A DNA stretch of 64,000 nt from Paracyclopina nana. Taxonomy: Eukaryota; Arthropoda; Copepoda; Cyclopoida; Cyclopettidae. The notes beneath the pieces are model-generated. The model did not search any database and was not told the origin of the DNA. It saw nothing but the letters and a program-made list of their open reading frames with translations. The stretch covers positions 3,844,001-3,908,000 of the forward strand of contig JAGUCH010000003.1 in the NCBI GenBank assembly GCA_019096065.1, written 5' to 3'. A program made the position numbers and the translations under genes. Shown here in pieces: positions 9,598 to 20,169 of the stretch; within the stretch, counting starts at the first letter, position 1, and each line of letters opens with the position of its first letter.

Positions 9598-12051
9598 CTA
9601 TTTAAACTTCTTAAAAGCTAGCTTGTATAGGTCATCATAGGTGAGACGCAGCCGCTTCATTTCATTTATGTTGCTATCATCTTGGTGATCCATGCCAGTC
9701 GCTTTAAGAAACTGAATATAATCAGGGACTGCAGCCATGTTTTTATTCAGTTTCCAATTAGGAATTACCTCTTCTAGTAACTCTCTCTCCTTTTGGTCTG
9801 GCCTTTCTTTCGTATTTGTAAACCTAACACGGGCGAATTCCTTGTCCTCCCGATCTAAAGGAGCTATTCGTGGAATATTAGGAAAGTATTTTTGTTCTTT
9901 ACCAACTTTGCTTTTCTCTTTCCCATACTTTCTTATTCCCGCTAACTCCCTGTAATTTACAGTTCCCTTTCTCTCCCGCAGTTGTCGTCTGGGAAGGATC
10001 CGTAATGGAGTGGGCTCACTAATTCCGGGATCAACTGCTGGTTGAGCAGCGGCCGAGGATTCTGGTTCCTTTGGTTCGGCGAATGATGTGGCTGCCGAAC
10101 TACTCGGCTGGTCAGAAGACACCAAAAGGTTCGTGTCAAGGAGCTGTTGAACATTCTGTGAAGGACTTGTATCCTGTTCAGTTGTCAATGCTGCTTCGGA
10201 ACGAGTCAATGCTTCAGAGGGATCAGGCTGAGCAATCGCAGGAAGACCCGCAGGTACGTTCTTTTTATTATACTTTTGAAACCCTGCCAGGGAGCGATAA
10301 TTAACGTTTTTTCTTCTTCTTAGGTTATGAGGAAGAAAACTTAATGGAGACAACTTTTCTGGTTCATACGGAGCCCGTACAACAGCCTCAGGTGGCTTCT
10401 GAGTACCCGGTTGTGGAACTACTGGGCCAGTTTGCCTGACAGTGGGGTGTGCAACCCCAGGAGTAGCTTGATGAGCAATGTGCTCCTTTTCAGTCATAGC
10501 CAGGTCACCCAAAGGTGTAACCTTTGCCGAAAAGTGCTCAAGTACGTTTGTGCTTGGCACAGTTTGTGGTACTCCCGCATTTGGTAACTCACTATTTCTT
10601 GGTTGCAAATCAGGTTTTCTGACCGGACTTTTCATTATAGTATACCGAACTTGAGGCTCCCCTCCTTCAGCTCCATAAATCTCCGGTTTCGGGGCACTGG
10701 GCCCTTCCATAGGATTATCGATTGGTGGAGAGGGAGGCCGTTTACGTGGTGAGAGTTCTAACTGGCGTCGTACAATATCGATTGCTTTTTGAACATTCTG
10801 TTTAATGCTTTTTGTCAGCGGTGTACGCCGCAGATTTTTACGAGCAGTATAATAAATTGTAGTTGTGTCATCACTATCACTACTTTCATGTTCATCGTCG
10901 TGTGTATTTCCGCCGAATGGATCAGTAGGCAGTGCTAATTGCATACTTTCCAGGCCAGCAGATAAAGATTCTAGGTCAGTGTCAAATTTGGAAGGTGCGA
11001 TGAAAGATGCTGCTTTTTCAACAATCTCCTCTATATTATCATTGTCCTTATTAGGAGTTGCGGACATACTTTGGTCAGGAGTGTGATATTTCTCCGGACT
11101 TTCAGGTATATCTGGCACACGTTGATCACGGTATTGGCCACGAAAGGCCCACTTTACAGGGCTGACCCCTGCAAGTGTCCCTTCACTGACGTTCGAGCGA
11201 TCAGGAGTACTAATATGGTCAGGTTTGACACTTGGTAAATTCGGGTATAATCTTTCTTGTTGGGCCATTTCAGCAAAAGTAGGAGGGCCACGTTGGCTCA
11301 AGGCCAGCATGTCCTCATAAAATGCTTCATTGGGCCCTGTATTTGCACTTAGTGCAATTGCTTGTTCAATAAAATCATCAGTGCCAGTGTCAGACAAAGA
11401 ATCACTTGCTTCTTTGTGGAGAATATTATTACCAGCATTGTCAGCTAGGTATTTTTCTTCTAACTTCTTACGGTCATATTGTTCCCATTGCTTTTGCACG
11501 AGTTGTTTATTTTCCTCCTGTATTCGCAAAATATCTGAGGGCTTAAACAAGCTCGCTGCCTTTTGCATGAGGATAGAACCAGAGCGCTTATAGGTTTGGT
11601 GAATCGCACTTGGCTCTGTGTCCATTGATGTGGACTGTGATATCAATGAGCTTTGCGAGGCCACTATACTAGAGGCCTTTGTGTGACCCCGCAAACTATA
11701 ATCATGACTTTCAGGGGCTGCCCCTTCAAGAAATTCGATAACCTCATTCCTTGCTTTTTTACGTAGAATTTCTTCCGGAGTGTAAGGTCGTTTCAAGAGG
11801 TTGGACAACTTTTCCGGAAGAAATCTATATAGTTCATGGAATCGATATAACTTGACATGATCTAAGCTTACTTCACGAGTAAGCCCATCATAAAGGTATG
11901 GCTTTACAGTCACAGTCGAATGCTGTCCAATGTCAATAACTTCAAACAAATCATCCATAAATTTATACCGTTGTTTATTTATGGGATGTTTTATAACTAA
12001 CACTAATGATCCAATCTCTGGTTTAAAGGAAGGTCTTTCAGTAGCCTTCAT
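9598..12051 (-). CDS. 817-codon ORF: integrase C-terminal-like domain plus long tail
   Basis: Residues about 1-75 look like the SH3-like C-terminal domain of retroviral integrase (PEIGSLVLV, then alternating hydrophobic strands), so this is probably the 3' end of pol. The ATG overlaps the integrase stop (ATGA). An A-run just before it makes a frame change an equally good explanation. The rest is mostly disordered, Pro/Ser/Glu-rich. Two related blocks (LRRRKNVNYRSLAGFQKY and LRERKGTVNYRELAGIRKY) are about 130 residues apart, an internal duplication. The last 120 residues are charged. Family of the tail unknown; a chromatin-targeting or accessory role is conceivable but not shown. Confidence 0.6.
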   Translation of the reverse strand: MKATERPSFKPEIGSLVLVIKHPINKQRYKFMDDLFEVIDIGQHSTVTVKPYLYDGLTREVSLDHVKLYRFHELYRFLPEKLSNLLKRPYTPEEILRKKARNEVIEFLEGAAPESHDYSLRGHTKASSIVASQSSLISQSTSMDTEPSAIHQTYKRSGSILMQKAASLFKPSDILRIQEENKQLVQKQWEQYDRKKLEEKYLADNAGNNILHKEASDSLSDTGTDDFIEQAIALSANTGPNEAFYEDMLALSQRGPPTFAEMAQQERLYPNLPSVKPDHISTPDRSNVSEGTLAGVSPVKWAFRGQYRDQRVPDIPESPEKYHTPDQSMSATPNKDNDNIEEIVEKAASFIAPSKFDTDLESLSAGLESMQLALPTDPFGGNTHDDEHESSDSDDTTTIYYTARKNLRRTPLTKSIKQNVQKAIDIVRRQLELSPRKRPPSPPIDNPMEGPSAPKPEIYGAEGGEPQVRYTIMKSPVRKPDLQPRNSELPNAGVPQTVPSTNVLEHFSAKVTPLGDLAMTEKEHIAHQATPGVAHPTVRQTGPVVPQPGTQKPPEAVVRAPYEPEKLSPLSFLPHNLRRRKNVNYRSLAGFQKYNKKNVPAGLPAIAQPDPSEALTRSEAALTTEQDTSPSQNVQQLLDTNLLVSSDQPSSSAATSFAEPKEPESSAAAQPAVDPGISEPTPLRILPRRQLRERKGTVNYRELAGIRKYGKEKSKVGKEQKYFPNIPRIAPLDREDKEFARVRFTNTKERPDQKERELLEEVIPNWKLNKNMAAVPDYIQFLKATGMDHQDDSNINEMKRLRLTYDDLYKLAFKKFK

Positions 12052-13580
12052 TTTTCTAAGTGGAACTGTTCTTCTAGATCATATTCACGCATGCGTTGAC
12101 GCCATTCGGCTTTATGAATTTTGTCCTCGCTTTCACTAAGTATTTCAAATACATCCCGTCCTAAATGATAGAACGGCATTTTATCGAAAAATAACGAAAA
12201 AGGTGTGGGGGTGATCTTCACCCCTTTATCATCAGTATATGCCAAATAAGTAAGAGGGCGATTATTTATTGCGTAAATAGAAGTCTTAAACACATCGCAT
12301 AACCTCATATTGTATGAGTTAGAGTTTAGGACTAAAGCACTCCTTATTATTCGTATAGCATTTTCAGCGTAAGCGTTCGAATGCTTGTATGGCGATAAAG
12401 TTCGGTAATGACATAACTCCTTAATTTTATAACGATCAACAAGGCGTTGGAGGGCCTTATTAGTCGTTAGCTGGGCACCATTATCTGCAAGTAATGTTTT
12501 TGGCACCCCAAACAAAGAAATTACTTCTTCCATAGCATTCGCTACCTGCTTATATTTAGCATCCAATAGTGGTTTAGCAATTATCATCTTAGAATAAACA
12601 TCGACAAATACTAACAGGTCTTTTGCAGAAGACCCTTTGACTAAAGTGTCATCGAACTTGGCCAAATCAATCATTACCAATTCCCATGGCTGAGTCGGGA
12701 TGCGGAAACGCCCCTTCCCAACAAACCTAGTATTAGCTTGGCGGTATAAAGCACAATGCATGCACGCACCAATAATAATACGACTGATTCTGGCTGAGTA
12801 AGTTGAATACATAGATTGGGTAAAAAGAGTATTAGTCTTTTTACTTCCCAAATGGTTATGTAGCAAATGAATACATGCCATCAGGTACACACAGTTGGGC
12901 ATACTCATATATACTTTCGTATTAATAGCAACGCGAAACGGTAACTTTACATTCTTGCGAATGACCAACAGGGCACCGTCAAGGACACGATATTTTACCG
13001 CAACATCTAGTGGTACTTTCTCTGGAGGCGAAAGCATAATTAGATTTATTATCTTTTGTGTTTCTTCACAATTTTGTTGCAACTTAATGAGTAGGTTGCG
13101 TGTAATTCCTGGTAAATGTGGCGATATTCGCCGTTTAACAGTGACTGTATCTACTCTTAAGTTATTTTCTATATGATTCACTGGCGAATCAAAATCAGCT
13201 TCACCATGAAATGAATGGGATAATTTAGAAAGTATCTCGTCCTCAAGAATTTCATCATCATCATGTTTTGCTTGAAGTAAGGTTGACGTGTCGTCGTGCA
13301 CAAATGGCGGCTTCGTGCCGATCATGTCAACCCATTTGTCATTTAGGCAATGCAACCTTTTCTGGAGTAGAGTTTTACTCATAGTTCCAGAATTCACAAG
13401 TGTATCATACACATGTGTAAGTAATTCCTGTGTCGTTAGCACCTTATCTTTGATTGCATCGGGCAGAGGGTATTTATTTGCATAAATATCCTTCGTAATC
13501 TGTCCCGCAATAGAGTAGGGCGCATAAAATACAGTTTCACCTTCTGGTTTTTGATGGTATTTACTTAATAATACATCAAC
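12048..13580 (-). pseudogene. retroelement integrase
   Basis: The frame is open from about 13,580 although its first in-frame start-like codon (GTG) is at 13,442. It has an N-terminal zinc-binding region (HLLHNH ... CMHC). The catalytic core carries Asp in VMIDLAKFD, Asp in LLADNGAQL and Glu in NAYAEN, about 39 residues after the second Asp. It would insert the element's cDNA into the genome. Upstream the frame is closed by a TAG near 13,580, and downstream by TGA at 12,048, which overlaps the next ATG. As pol is normally one reading frame, these are lesions or recoding points. Distantly like Ty3/gypsy and BEL integrases. Confidence 0.75.
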
Positions 13581-14506
13581 TACCTAGACCTCTAAGCGAG
13601 GTACAGACCTCAATTTCCATGCTACAGGCAGGGAATAAATACGAAGCTGCTAATCTATGAGTAAATGCATCTTTACCAGTAAGCAGACTAGCAAGTACGC
13701 TAAGCGATAGATAAGCAATCAGTAACTATTACCAACCGCTCATAAGCGAATAGTATGCTTTTAAAATGGTTTATCATTGTTAAAACTCCTAATGCTTCAC
13801 GTTGAAATGAGTGGTATGAGAGGCAAACCGATAGAGGAAAGCGTGCGCTGTGTGCACCAACACACACAGCTTTCCCATCCTCATTCACCTCCATTAATAA
13901 AGCTGAAGTACTTATTACCCCAGAATCAACCACTAAATAGCCTTCTTTAAAACGTGGTAGTGCCAACGACATACCCGTTTTAATCTCGTCTATTACTTTA
14001 TAGAAACATTTTTCCTGGAAAGCAGTGAAAGTGAACTTTCCTGTTTTTCCTTGTGCTGTTTGTAATACATCTAGCAGTGGGGCTGTGTATGTAGCCATAT
14101 TAGGGCAATACTGGCTTAACCAGTTTGTCATCCCAATAAACTTTTGCAGCTGTTTCTTGGTTTGTGGGAATAGGAAATCATCAAATGCAGACCTGAATTT
14201 ATCGGGCATTCGCATAGTCATAATCCCATTTTCGTCAATAGATATTAGGTGCCCTAAGACTGTAGCTTCTTTAACTCCTAATTGTGTCTTTTTAATTTGT
14301 AATAGGGCATTTAAGTCCTTGAGGCTTTGAAACAACTTCCTCAGATCACCTAAATGTCGTATGTAATCATCCAATGTAGCAGGCCTAGGCTTGCCAGGGT
14401 TCTTACAGGCCACAACCAAATCGTCTACATATACACATGTAAAGGGCAATATCTCAGGGTTAAGGGCCTGTTGGAGGAGCTCTGCCGGAGAACATTCTCG
14501 GAGCAA
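13581..14506 (-). pseudogene. RT catalytic core end plus RNase H, frame-broken
   Basis: Residues about 22-28 hold the reverse transcriptase YVDD box. Then come the thumb/connection typical of gypsy-like elements (KFIGMTNWLSQYCPN) and RNase H with its acidic residues visible (LVVDSG, QREALGV, VTDCLS). Its frame is joined to the preceding RT ORF only through a frame change near 14,510-14,530. After 13,700 the coding text continues in other frames, with at least one or two more frame changes and a stop before the integrase. The ORF lacks its own ATG. This is the most damaged part of the element. Confidence 0.75.
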
Positions 14507-17500
14507 TGGCGATCCCTTGTAGGCATGACTTACTTTTCAGAAAGACTGATCTATATATACTGCGAGGGGACGTTACTGCAAAGCAGCACATATCAGCACT
14601 ATCAGAGTCCACAGGTAAGTTATCGTATCCGGATGTTACATCGAAAGATGACATTAAACACGAATTAGATAACATCCCTAGCAAGGTAGGGATAGGTGGC
14701 ACTATGTGCTCCGAAGTCGTAAATATCAGATTTTTATTAAAAGATGTTAAATCAACTAGTAGCCGAGGCTTGCGTTGCTTCATAGGCAGCTTTTCATCAT
14801 TTGGCCTTGAAGTCAAGAAACAAGGGCAAGCCGAGTACCTATTAAGTGACTTATCCACAATTTCAATTAATCCAGATGACAGCATTAATGCTATTTTACG
14901 GTCAACCTGCGTAGTTTCATACTCCGACATGTTAAATACTTTTGGCACTAATGGTTTATCATCCTTTAACTGGAACTTCATGGGTTCGACATTCCATAGC
15001 CTATATGATCTAGGATCCTCCGAGAATATAGTCTTATATTCTATTAAGAGGTCCCTAAAGTCTTCTCTGACCTCATCCGGAATGTGTTCTAGATCCATGT
15101 TCAGGATCGTTTCTGGTTTCAATGGAAATGTGTAACCTGCTACTCCATTTAAAACACGGAGAGGGTCAAATTCACTAGGGAATTTCAAAAGGAGATTATA
15201 AACCTCATCATATAGTTTTTGGTTATTTCTCTCATCCTTAGAAAGCTCCAGGCTAGCTGATACAAGGTCTAGTTCAGAAGGACTTTTCAGGACTGTTTGC
15301 CTGATACTGGTATCAACAATAGGACCTTCATAAATAGTAGTGAAGCTTTTAAGTGGCACTTTGATGCCCATGTTCTTTGCCAAGCAAGGCTTGCATGAGC
15401 AACCATGTGGTTCAAGTACAAAAGGTATAAATTTACCAAATTTTGTCTTTATATCCTCTTTGGTAAGGTCATCAGGGTACATTTGTAACCCAGATAACAC
15501 TAGCAATGCAGCGGTGGTTGCCATACAAAGTGGGTCACCTACATGCACGTCACCATCCATAAGTGTTCTAATCCACACATCGTCAGCTACATTTTGGTAT
15601 CGTAATTGACCAATTATTATGTACATAAGTGTGGTTAGGTAGCCAACATTCTCTGCATGTTCGCTAGGGACATGGAATATTAACTCAACATTGTTGGACA
15701 ACTTAAACATGATACCATGAGCTCCAAGAACGTTTAGTTCAAAATACTTATCTAGTTCATTTCTTTGATAAGCAAGTGGGTAATTCTCATACTCATGTAT
15801 CATTATAGTTATTATGACCCTATCCATCCCATTGAGGTAGGATTCAATAGGACACAAGGCAATGGTCATACATGGTGGGCAAATATACTTATATTTTAGC
15901 CATACTACTTTAAGTTTATCCACCATCATATTCATCTTTATTACAATGCGCTTTTGTTCGCCAGACAAAAGTTTATGTCCTGGGACAATAACAGCCCATG
16001 GTAATTCATCCCATTTTTCTCGTTTCATAAATTTGCTAATTATCACATCAGTTATCTCTTCGTAACCGTCACTTTGGTTAGCTGAGATAAATACGTAATT
16101 TCCTTTTCTACTAATCATAGGCTTGTGGCTTCCCCTTAATGGCTCATAGGCATTGAAAAAATGCATATCAGTAAAAGAAAGACCATTTATATCCGTAAAC
16201 TGCACAATTACGTGCGAATCCAAATAATTGCAGTAACATGACTCCATTTCATGCTCCAGGGCCTTTAAACTAATGTTAGCCACATGGGCTGCAACCGTAC
16301 TCTTAAATTTCTGTTTCTTGACAATCCTGGCTCGCCCAATCACTGCATGTGCATTTAAGTAGATGGGATCCTCAGTATTGTTCCCAATATTTACTGGGAA
16401 AGTACCTTTACGAGTGACAGCAGTAAGTGCCCCCTCAGAGGTCACTCCGCGGTACTCGTTACTAGGCATAAAGTTTAAGTACTTATCCACCAATCCGGAA
16501 TAAACATTTTTCTGGTGATGGGTACGACCAAGGTCGTCATCTTCGTCAGAGTCAGAATCTATTTGAATGTCATTACTGATGACAGGTAAATCATGAGGTA
16601 AACTAGCCATGGTGGTCACTTCTTCTCCAGGGAGCAGAGTGATCCCTTCATTTATTGCCACTGGGTAGAAAGCCTCTTTTGATAGTAAGAGTGGAATTTT
16701 CTTATGTTTGGACTTTCCAGGGAAATCCATAAAGTGCTTTCCATCTTTACTAGTCATCCGGACATTATTGTCCACTAATAACGAGTTTCCTATCATTAAT
16801 AGTGTATCGCAATCAGATACAAGGAAAACAGCCTGTCTGATTAAAACACGATTCCCAAATGCAACTTGGATAGAGACAGCTTCATTCCCTGGGAATTCTT
16901 CCCCATTAAAGTTCTTAATTACATAATTAGTTTCGACCCGAGGTAGAGTGTAACCAATTTTGTCTTCGATCAGTTTTACAAGAGTGCGTGATATTATCTG
17001 CACCATTGCTCCACTGTCAAATAAAGCATGCAAACGTATTTTTCCAGTTACTTCTACTGGTATAAAATACCTTTCACAAACGTTATGTAGTTTTAATGAG
17101 TATATACTCAGTACGTCATCTTCAAGTTCCGGATTCGGTAAAGGTTCGAAATGTGTTACTGGCTCTGCTTCATTAGCATTTACTGAGGCCAGATGTGTAA
17201 CGATACCATCATTACTACAAGTTTTTTGCTCATCACTCGTGCTACCTTTTACAAAGTAGTACCATAAAGCTATTATTGCTCCACTACAGATTACTGTAAT
17301 TGGCCAATAATCCCAACCAAATAAGCAATATTGACATATTGTTATTGCAAACAGTATTATGCTAATCTCAATTACAGTCATAGTATGCTGATGGACAAAC
17401 CGACTTTTTCTACCCCTTATTGCAAGGACCAGAGCCTTTTTGTCCTCACTTCCACGAGTCATAATTTCAGCATTTTTCACAGATTGCTCCTTTAAATAAT

Positions 17501-17606
17501 CAAAGTAAGCTCGTCCTACTTCTTTGTTACATTCTCCCCTCATAAATGAAGGCAAGATGTAACTATCTTTATCATTCTTATTGGGAGTTTTTGTACTTGG
17601 TCCCAT
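14460..17606 (-). pseudogene. protease-reverse transcriptase ORF with two N-terminal membrane helices
   Basis: 1,048 codons starting at an ATG embedded in TAATG, which shares bases with the Gag stop. Two hydrophobic helices lie at about residues 76-95 and 101-120, unusual for a Pol. The aspartic protease motif LFDSGA is at about 195-200 (DSG for the common DTG). A long spacer follows, with a small cysteine cluster (CSCKPC). RT begins near 900, with LLVDLTSFNK near 950 and FDVTSGYDNLP near 1,000. The frame is lost just before the YVDD box, so the RT active site lies in another frame. Products would be protease and RT for replication of the element. Confidence 0.75.
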
Positions 17607-18838
17607 TATTGTTTACGAGCAGGTCGTGTCTTCCAACACTGTTCTCCCCTAAACTCAAGGTGCAATCCTTTACACAACGGGCACAATGTGCCATCGTTTC
17701 TAATTGAGGTCAAATTCGTGTTCGGGTAATTCGTACACTGTGTAGCGTAATGCAATTGGTTGCAGAACAAGCACCCATTAGTCTGAAGAGGGTTTCCTTC
17801 AGGCAACTTAGATGTATCTATGTTAAAAGTTTTTCCCAGCCTATTTATTTTCTCGGATGGTGATTCAGCTTTCATCATAGCTACTTCAACAGCTTGCCTA
17901 CTCAATTCAAAACTTGCTCGAGCCAACTCGCTTTGTAGCTCATTTATTATTTTAGCACTTCGTTGACTACGGCCAGAGGCTGCCGACATAGTGCTAGCAC
18001 TGTCTAACACCTCTTCTTCAGTAGCTTCAACCATAGCAATTCTAGGTTTGGCACGCATATTGGGTACCATTGGCAGCCTCTCCTCTTTATGAGCCCTATC
18101 CAGGTCCCTTGGCACATAAGTACCTAGGTCACTACCAATTAGGTTCATCATGATATTGTAGGCGTGCAAACTCCTAGCAGGTATATTCGCTCTCAGCAGA
18201 TAGTCGTTGTATTTGTTTACTAACGACTGGTAATTCTGAGGCCAATGACGTCCTAGGAGTGCAAAACCATCAGAGATGGCTTCAGAGACTGCATGAGCAT
18301 CTCCGCCATCTCCAATGGTTGTGCTATGTATCTTCATTCGTAGTCGAAGAATTGCCTTAAGTGTGGCAGTGAAGCACTCAGTAGGCTTCCGGATCATCTC
18401 CTGAATGAGGAAATATGGATCCTCTTTACGCACAAACTGCGTGTAGTTAAAGATATCTTGCCATAGCAATTCCATACCATCTTTTCCTTCTCCAGCCATC
18501 CCCTTAAAATACTCACTAGTATTCTGGGATGAAGCCTCACACATGGCTGTTAACAAAGCTGCATGAGACCAATGCTGTCTGCCAGCCTCGTTCGCCATAT
18601 AGTCCAGAAAATTTATTATATTCTCAGCAGTTAATGAAGAACTATGTAAATCAAACTTTTTAGTATATTTGTGCCTAATCTCCTTCATTGACTGTGAGCT
18701 TGCATACTTAACATGGCCATTCGTAGGTGCAGCGATGTAACCTCTCATGGTAGTCGGATCATAAATGCTCCTAGAAGTGTCAGCTGATACTCCAGCGGCC
18801 ACACTTATTTCAGGGTGCTTCAAGTAGCCCTCTGCCAA
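17606..18838 (-). CDS. gag: Gag capsid/nucleocapsid with two zinc knuckles
   Basis: About 410 codons. The middle is helical (MELLWQDIFNYTQF and following), as in retroelement capsids. A coiled segment rich in Glu, Ala and Ser follows near 290-340. The C-terminus has two knuckles, CLFCNQLHYATQC and CPLCKGLHLEFRGEQC. This pairing and spacing is reminiscent of BEL/Pao Gag. It ends in TAA overlapping the pol ATG (TAATG). Its 5' end has no ATG: the frame is open to about 18,870 and overlaps the upstream 449-codon ORF in the -1 register. It is either made by frameshift/reinitiation or separated by a lesion. The first internal ATG is near 18,755. Confidence 0.75.
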   Translation of the reverse strand: MAEGYLKHPEISVAAGVSADTSRSIYDPTTMRGYIAAPTNGHVKYASSQSMKEIRHKYTKKFDLHSSSLTAENIINFLDYMANEAGRQHWSHAALLTAMCEASSQNTSEYFKGMAGEGKDGMELLWQDIFNYTQFVRKEDPYFLIQEMIRKPTECFTATLKAILRLRMKIHSTTIGDGGDAHAVSEAISDGFALLGRHWPQNYQSLVNKYNDYLLRANIPARSLHAYNIMMNLIGSDLGTYVPRDLDRAHKEERLPMVPNMRAKPRIAMVEATEEEVLDSASTMSAASGRSQRSAKIINELQSELARASFELSRQAVEVAMMKAESPSEKINRLGKTFNIDTSKLPEGNPLQTNGCLFCNQLHYATQCTNYPNTNLTSIRNDGTLCPLCKGLHLEFRGEQCWKTRPARKQ

Positions 18839-20169
18839 TATCTGCTTTTGGTGAGAAGTAAACTCGTCCTCGTGCTAAGTACACTAAAGAGCTTCTGCAT
18901 CTCAATCAATTTCTTTCCTGAGGATAAGTTTGGGTCAACCATCTGAAGGATTACTCGTCTGGCTGATTCCACATCCTTAATCTCGTCGGTGTTAATTAAC
19001 TTCAGCCTCTCTGAAATCGGAGCAGACTCATCGTAGATGACGTCAGTTTCCGGCACCATTCTTTCCTTCGTCGCAGCATCTACTATGCTTAAGGTTCTTT
19101 CTAAATTCTTACTGAAGATAGACTCTACTTTTGCCCCAACCATGTGCTTAGCCGTGATTTGTGCAGAGGCAATGATTTTATTTGCCGTGCTTGCATCATG
19201 CATTTTCGTGTAGTAAGCTTTTACCGTGTTCAATTCCTGAATATTCAAATGGCCTCCTGACAACATCTTTTGTACCATCCTATGTACAACTTCCATTGGA
19301 GGAAGCGTGACAGAATTAGTCAAGTTGTGCAAATCACGAGGATTCATTTTAGTCGAGGTTAGGACTGACTTATTTTGGCCATTCAGATCAACACCTGTAG
19401 TGAACTCATGATGGTTAGTCCCAGGTGGACTTGCTATCGAGGACATATCTGGAACAGCATTACTCGTCTCATTGTTTGGAAAATGTACACTCTGGCCTGA
19501 AGTTTTCTGTGGCTTCAGGTTAAGCGGCTCATTTAGGAAATAATCGATTTGTAGGCCATAAAGCCTTGCTACAATAGAAAATCCATCTCCAAATGCCCGT
19601 ATCTTTAGCCAATTCCTGGATATCAATGTCGCAACCATTTCATGCGTCCCTGACATTGCGTAGGTCATGGAGCTTCCATCAACTTCTTGGATACGCTGCA
19701 GATCTTTCTTTTCCTCAATACGAGTTAGGAACTCATCCAGGCCAAAACAAATGCATAATAAAGCACATGTCGTGCTTGTCAATGAATTAGGGTCAAGTGC
19801 ATCAATATATTTAACCACATTTACAACCTGGCCTACTGGATCTTTAAGAGGCATAGTACTAATGATTGCCGTAATATGATCATCCAACGGTCTAATTGGC
19901 TCCCTAGGAACAATTACTATCCGAGTCCTATCCCAGACAGCTGCTATTTGTGCTGGGGTTACCGTAACAAACTCTAGTGCTTCAGGGTAAGCAACGTGTG
20001 GCAGAAATCTTTGCAAGACAGTCCTGCTGGTCCCATTTGGGTGGCATTGGGATAAGTACCCTTGAAAAGTGTCCTCACTAATCCCAAGATGTTGCAACAA
20101 TCGATCCTTTACTTTCGTAACTTCCTCAGCCAGAGTAGGTCCAGTGATCCTAGAATCCTGATTAGCCAT
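18820..20169 (-). CDS. 449-codon ORF upstream of Gag, unrecognised
   Basis: It starts at an ATG (MANQDSRITGP) and is the first gene of the gag-pol strand. The N-terminal 230 residues are globular, with helices, Cys/Leu-rich parts (CALLCICFGLDEFL) and several Trp and Tyr. The middle, about 230-290, is disordered (Asn/Ser/Thr), and the C-terminal third is helical. It ends in TGA, overlapping the next ORF by 19 bp. It could be the N-terminal half of a long Gag (matrix plus part of capsid), or a separate nucleoprotein-like gene. I recognise no motif that decides. Length is intact with no internal stop. Confidence 0.6.
   Translation of the reverse strand: MANQDSRITGPTLAEEVTKVKDRLLQHLGISEDTFQGYLSQCHPNGTSRTVLQRFLPHVAYPEALEFVTVTPAQIAAVWDRTRIVIVPREPIRPLDDHITAIISTMPLKDPVGQVVNVVKYIDALDPNSLTSTTCALLCICFGLDEFLTRIEEKKDLQRIQEVDGSSMTYAMSGTHEMVATLISRNWLKIRAFGDGFSIVARLYGLQIDYFLNEPLNLKPQKTSGQSVHFPNNETSNAVPDMSSIASPPGTNHHEFTTGVDLNGQNKSVLTSTKMNPRDLHNLTNSVTLPPMEVVHRMVQKMLSGGHLNIQELNTVKAYYTKMHDASTANKIIASAQITAKHMVGAKVESIFSKNLERTLSIVDAATKERMVPETDVIYDESAPISERLKLINTDEIKDVESARRVILQMVDPNLSSGKKLIEMQKLFSVLSTRTSLLLTKSRYWQRAT

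Noticed and set aside
14506-15135. 209-codon plus-strand ORF inside pol
   Set aside because: Exactly antisense to the RT coding region; no start context or domain. It is a shadow of pol.
18820-18870. Classic -1 slippery heptamer between the first two gag-side ORFs
   Set aside because: The overlap is in the -1 register, but no X XXY YYZ heptamer is present; lesion or reinitiation stays open.
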